A stretch of 64,000 nucleotides of DNA from Hetaerina americana (lineage: Eukaryota > Arthropoda > Insecta > Odonata > Calopterygidae), in the NCBI GenBank assembly GCA_022747635.1, contig JAKTNV010000009.1, positions 32,030,622 through 32,094,621 of the forward strand, written 5' to 3'. The first letter of the stretch is position 1. Each line of letters starts with the position of its first letter. Both the position numbers and the translations under genes were made by a program. The notes beneath the pieces are model-generated. The model saw only the letters and a program-made list of their open reading frames with translations. It was not told the origin of the DNA and did not search any database. Below, piece after piece: positions 60,441-64,000 of this stretch.

Positions 60441-61009
60441 TCTTCAAGGGAAATCAATTAAATATTATAGGGGTAGAAAGGACTCGAATCCGAAGAGGAG
60501 ACTGAGTAATACTGCATAGGTAGTTGATTCACTTCACTGCAGCCAATCTTGTGTGATTAATAATACATGCCCTGAGTTCGGTCATGAATGGCGACATTAT
60601 CCTCCATTCAACCTACAGGGATGAATTCTAAACACCGGTTTATCCTCAGAATACAGTCTCGCTAGCAATTCCCATGGAAACACAAAGTCCTTCATTCTAC
60701 CTAAAATCCAAACAGGGTTGAGATTCTGATTTAAAAAGTGATGAGGAAAATAAATCAAGTAGTTGACTTTTAATGTCCTCAAATGGGAACATCCAATTCT
60801 TCAAAGAAGGGGGATTATCGAGGGGGTGAATTTCAGAATCGACCTATTTAAGTCAGTTGCGATCATTCCGCAATAAAAAAATGTTAGTACACTCACTAAG
60901 CTTGTAGAATGATAGTATTATTGTCGATCCCATTAATACCTATTTTCTAGTGGTAGGTTGGCCTAAAAAAACAAATAAGGTGAAAAGGGTTATATCTCGC
61001 TATTGAGTA
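60441..61009. other. Non-coding stretch
   Basis: A minus-strand stretch at 60597-60782 gives a plausible 61-codon chain, but no motif and no partner exon. Nothing else. Confidence 0.35.
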
Positions 61010-61720
61010 ATTGTATATAGTAGATTGGTAAACATTTTGAGAATTTTGGAATTTTGTAGGATGAAATAGAAAGTAAACTAAACAAAGGCTTTGCGAATTT
61101 CGAGATACAGGAAGGCTAAGGCAAATGTTAAAATAGGGGGCCCAAGACTGGCATAGGTGGAGAAATTTACCTATTTTGGCAGTGTCTTGTGCAATGATTG
61201 TCCAAGTAGTAGAGATGTGAGAGGAAGTATCGCGTTAGGCAAAGGTTTTTTTCGATGTAGGTTTTTAAATAACAGGGGCACTGAGTTAGGATGTATGAAA
61301 AGTTAAAATTATGATGTGGTGCGTGATTTTTCACGGCGCGGAGCTGTGGTTGTCAAAACAAGTTGATAAGCGTAGATCGGAGGATTTGAGATATGCGTAT
61401 GGCGTAGGATTAAAAAATGAAATGGATTGGAATGAAAATAGGTGATGAAGCGCTTAGCACGGGGGGGAGAGGAAAGGGGATTTTTGGCAAGATTGGCTAG
61501 GCAAGGTTGGTTGGCTTGTAAATCCAAAGGCGGTGGACGCAAAGTATTTTGATTGGTGATGGGATGGAGGCGACTGCGATGAAGGGGATAGCATTAGGCA
61601 AGCGAGGGAGGAAAGGAAAACATAGACATTTGAAACGGGATGAAACGGTGAATGAGATATTTTAAATGGAATAAAGGAGGAATAAAATACGTACGTAGAG
61701 TTGAATTAGGATTTATTAGA
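61010..61720 (+). pseudogene. LINE fragment, RT end and C-terminal domain
   Basis: One frame, with scattered stops, gives RLVNILRILEFCRMK (from about 61022), TKALRISRYRKAKANVKIGG, VEKFTYFGSVLCND and ALGKGFFRCRFLNNRG. These are the post-catalytic RT region and connection domain (canonical VEKFxYLGS...). Further on, GGFEICVWRRIKK and a degraded NEEVLSxVGEER block (about 61440-61480), then GMKRxMRYF near 61640. Same family as 7145-8230 and 16140-16500, here on the plus strand. Non-functional. Confidence 0.75.
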
Positions 61721-62038
61721 GTGTCGAATGTCAAGTTTTAATTATTAGGAGAAGAAAGGTATTTTATCGGCTGCAATTTTTTTCCATTCAAAAGATACCT
61801 TCAACGATAGACTACGAATAACAATTAGATTCCTTGTCCAAAATCATTTTCGGCATAATATAATGGAGCTTGTGTATCCATTTGTTGGTCTAAAATCATA
61901 CTCATAACGATCATCAATATCCATGAAGATGTAGGATTTTAAAGATATTTCCCGACAAAATATTCAAATCTAGCAATGATTAGGAAATAATTGATACTGT
62001 GCAGCATTAGACGAAATATCATAAAATTCTTCCTAGAC

Positions 62039-62039
<1 letters not shown>
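61721..62039. other. AT-rich non-coding stretch
   Basis: Nothing recognisable. Confidence 0.35.

Positions 62040-62129
<90 letters not shown>
62040..62129. repeat. (TA)n microsatellite
   Basis: About 45 uninterrupted TA units, the longest pure array in the window. Confidence 0.98.
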
Positions 62130-62134
<5 letters not shown>

Positions 62135-64000
62135 GACTTAACGAGAAATTACACGTGGAGAAGAATCAGCACATTGAGGCAACCAAATCGCATAATCCGC
62201 TGATCTGTTTTGCTATGTCAATTATAAATGGAAGTGTTTCCCATAACAGTTAAAAATAATAGCCGGTAAACAAATAAGTAAGGAATTTATGTAAAAATAA
62301 TTTGTCTCTCACAAGAGGAAGGTCTTGTAAAGCGTAATTAAAACCATCTTCCTCGATATTATGCCTGCTTACCTTAAGTCTCGAGAAAAAGGATAGTCTA
62401 GATGAACGTAATTCTTTTGTTGCTCTGCAGTTATGATTTTTGCGTCATAGGCTGGGAATCCAACCAGAAGATATGCATGGTATCCAATTTTTCCAATAAT
62501 CCAATCAGTCTTGCGCAAAATTATTTTACCCTACCCTGTTGCCATATGTTTATTCCCAGTGACGTTTCTTTGGATGCCTCCAATGACAGTAGGTTAATAA
62601 AGTACACATTCATCAGCACTTTCTAAAATCTATAAGAGCTTTCCTCACGAATTAATGAGTGTTAACAAGTTTACGGTGAACTCTGGGAATCGATTTAATT
62701 CCCTTACTCCCTCCGGCCTCCCCAACCCCTTTTCCCGCGCTCGGGTCGGGAATAATTCGCTTTCCACTTCTTGAGCTCCTCATTTCATGAGTTTCCGAAT
62801 TTCCAATGGAGGGCTTAACAAACACGCTCGCATTATAAAAAAAGAGCGAACTCACAACAGCGCCGCCGCACTCGATGCGGAGAGTGGCGACAGCGTGCTC
62901 CTTAAAACCGCAGCGTAATGCTTTAACCACCAAAATCTATTTTTGGGCGCTGAAAGAGAAAGGACGCGGTGACTTTAAGTGGAGAAGACAGTGAAATATG
63001 CCCTCCTATAATGACGGAATAATTCGGGGAGTTCGCAGAATGAGGCAGAATATACACTTCCAATGGTTTTCTTAGTCAAGGTTTCGGGATGAACTAAACA
63101 AATGTGATTCGTTTCCTCTAGGCGTCTCGAGATGAAACACTGCGCTTCTTTCACAGACTAACGTCTGAACGAAAGGCACCTCCTGGTCAAAACTTAAGGT
63201 TTTGCATTATTAGCTCAACCTTCGATTTTTTTTTAATTTTCTCTACCACGTGCGAAGTTACTTTTTAAATAGCTTGAAATTTTTATATTTTTGAATTTTT
63301 TGGTTTTTCTCTCTACTCTTTTAACTGATATGTGTGTATTTTGTATTCATTTTAATTCCGCATTGTTTTTTCACCTTCATATTTTCACGATTCACATGTC
63401 AATGTTTCTTTCACGATGCAAACAGATAGTGGGAAGTTAATTTCTCAGCATAACAGAAAATTTCAATTGTTTCAATTTCAAATTCCTCGTCAATGAATAC
63501 TTGAACGCACATCCTTTAAAAATGTATAGAATTCCCAGATAAAAAATGCGTGGAATAGCCGATGATGTTTTTGGATATGTGTCAAGTTAAATTGAAACTA
63601 GATTGAACTACTACTCATTTGTATTCATTTTACAAATAAATAAGTGCTCATAGTTCTGTTGTCATAATTTACTCATGTCCTGCAGCAAGGCATTCAATAT
63701 CCTTCAGGTGCGTATTTAACGTGGTGCCTTACGGTACGCATTAGCGTCCTTCATAGAAACAGCCGACGATAATGCCATTTATTCCCTAATTATTACCAAA
63801 AATAACATCAGCAGTTTATTGTCCTCAGTTAATAAGTTCTTCCTATTATTCAGTTGAAAGTATGATCGAAGAGGTGAAAAACACTTTCAGGAACAGCAAG
63901 TGCGATTACGAATTGAAAATATTTTGAGACTGACCTTGGGAGGAATTCAACAGCATATGGAGAAGGGTAATGACAGCAATGCTAATGAAATACGCAATAT
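62130..64000. other. Non-coding to window end
   Basis: AT-rich, with a GC-richer patch at 62680-62940 whose minus-strand frame (93 codons) has no motif. Nothing else recognised. Confidence 0.4.

Noticed and set aside
60479..60530. B-box-like GGATTCGAGTCC on the minus strand
   Set aside because: No A box at the right distance and no T-stem pairing.
62850..62940. tRNA-like sequence on the minus strand
   Set aside because: B box poor and spacing wrong; left unannotated.

Overview
The window looks like intergenic, repeat-dense DNA from an arthropod, most likely an insect. The evidence is the content rather than any host gene. There are four mariner-family (DD34D) transposon copies, several Jockey/CR1-like and other non-LTR retrotransposon fragments, tRNA-derived SINEs, long (TA)n arrays, and sequences resembling the hammerhead-ribozyme-bearing ends of Penelope-like elements. 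The background is AT-rich, broken by GC-rich islands with strong purine/pyrimidine strand bias. I found no intact host protein-coding gene, no rRNA or functional tRNA gene, no CRISPR array and no bacterial-type operon.

Layout. 1-6.4 kb: mostly unique AT-rich DNA with one SINE (2950-3150). 6.4-8.2 kb: TA/TG arrays, an inverted-repeat element and a ~240-nt palindrome with hammerhead-like cores, then a decayed LINE on the minus strand. 9.1-9.6 kb: GC island. 10.6 kb: SINE. 13.5-14.8 kb: nearly complete mariner whose DDD triad survives but whose frame is broken. 16.1-16.8 kb: LINE and SINE-tail relics. 18.1 kb: TA array plus a hammerhead-family tail. 19.5-20.9 kb: GC island, possible RT scrap, SINE. 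21.4-22.1 kb: deleted mariner keeping only the DNA-binding half. 22-28.7 kb: gene-free AT-rich DNA. 28.7-29.6 kb: GC island. 30.1-31.3 kb: minisatellite and a third mariner carrying a 161-nt near-perfect hairpin. 32.1-33.1 kb: LINE RT relic. 34.2-34.8 kb: possible piggyBac-like remnant. 35.2-36.4 kb: GC island. 38.9-39.2 kb: mariner end, TA arrays and a hammerhead-family copy. 39.7-40.15 kb: GC-rich transposon-like block. 41.9-43.95 kb: LINE 3' half, LINE tail, TA array, mariner end and two head-to-head SINEs. 47.5-47.7 kb: textbook TATA/Inr promoter with a possible first exon. 48.5-48.8 kb: decayed cysteine-rich exon. 53.4-54.2 kb: truncated mariner. 54.9-56.2 kb: GC island. 57.3-59.05 kb: longest LINE, with RT FADD motif and a (GATGTA)n tail. 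59.7-60.4 kb: GC island. 61.0-61.7 kb: LINE fragment.

Relationships. No copy I can read encodes a working transposase or reverse transcriptase, so mobile activity here would need proteins supplied elsewhere. The coherent signals are (a) a dispersed hammerhead-like/Penelope-like family lying beside TA arrays and occurring twice as giant palindromes, (b) mariner ends abutting TA arrays, as expected for TA-targeting transposons, and (c) two traces of host genes: the promoter at 47.5 kb and the broken exon at 48.5-48.8 kb, on opposite strands.
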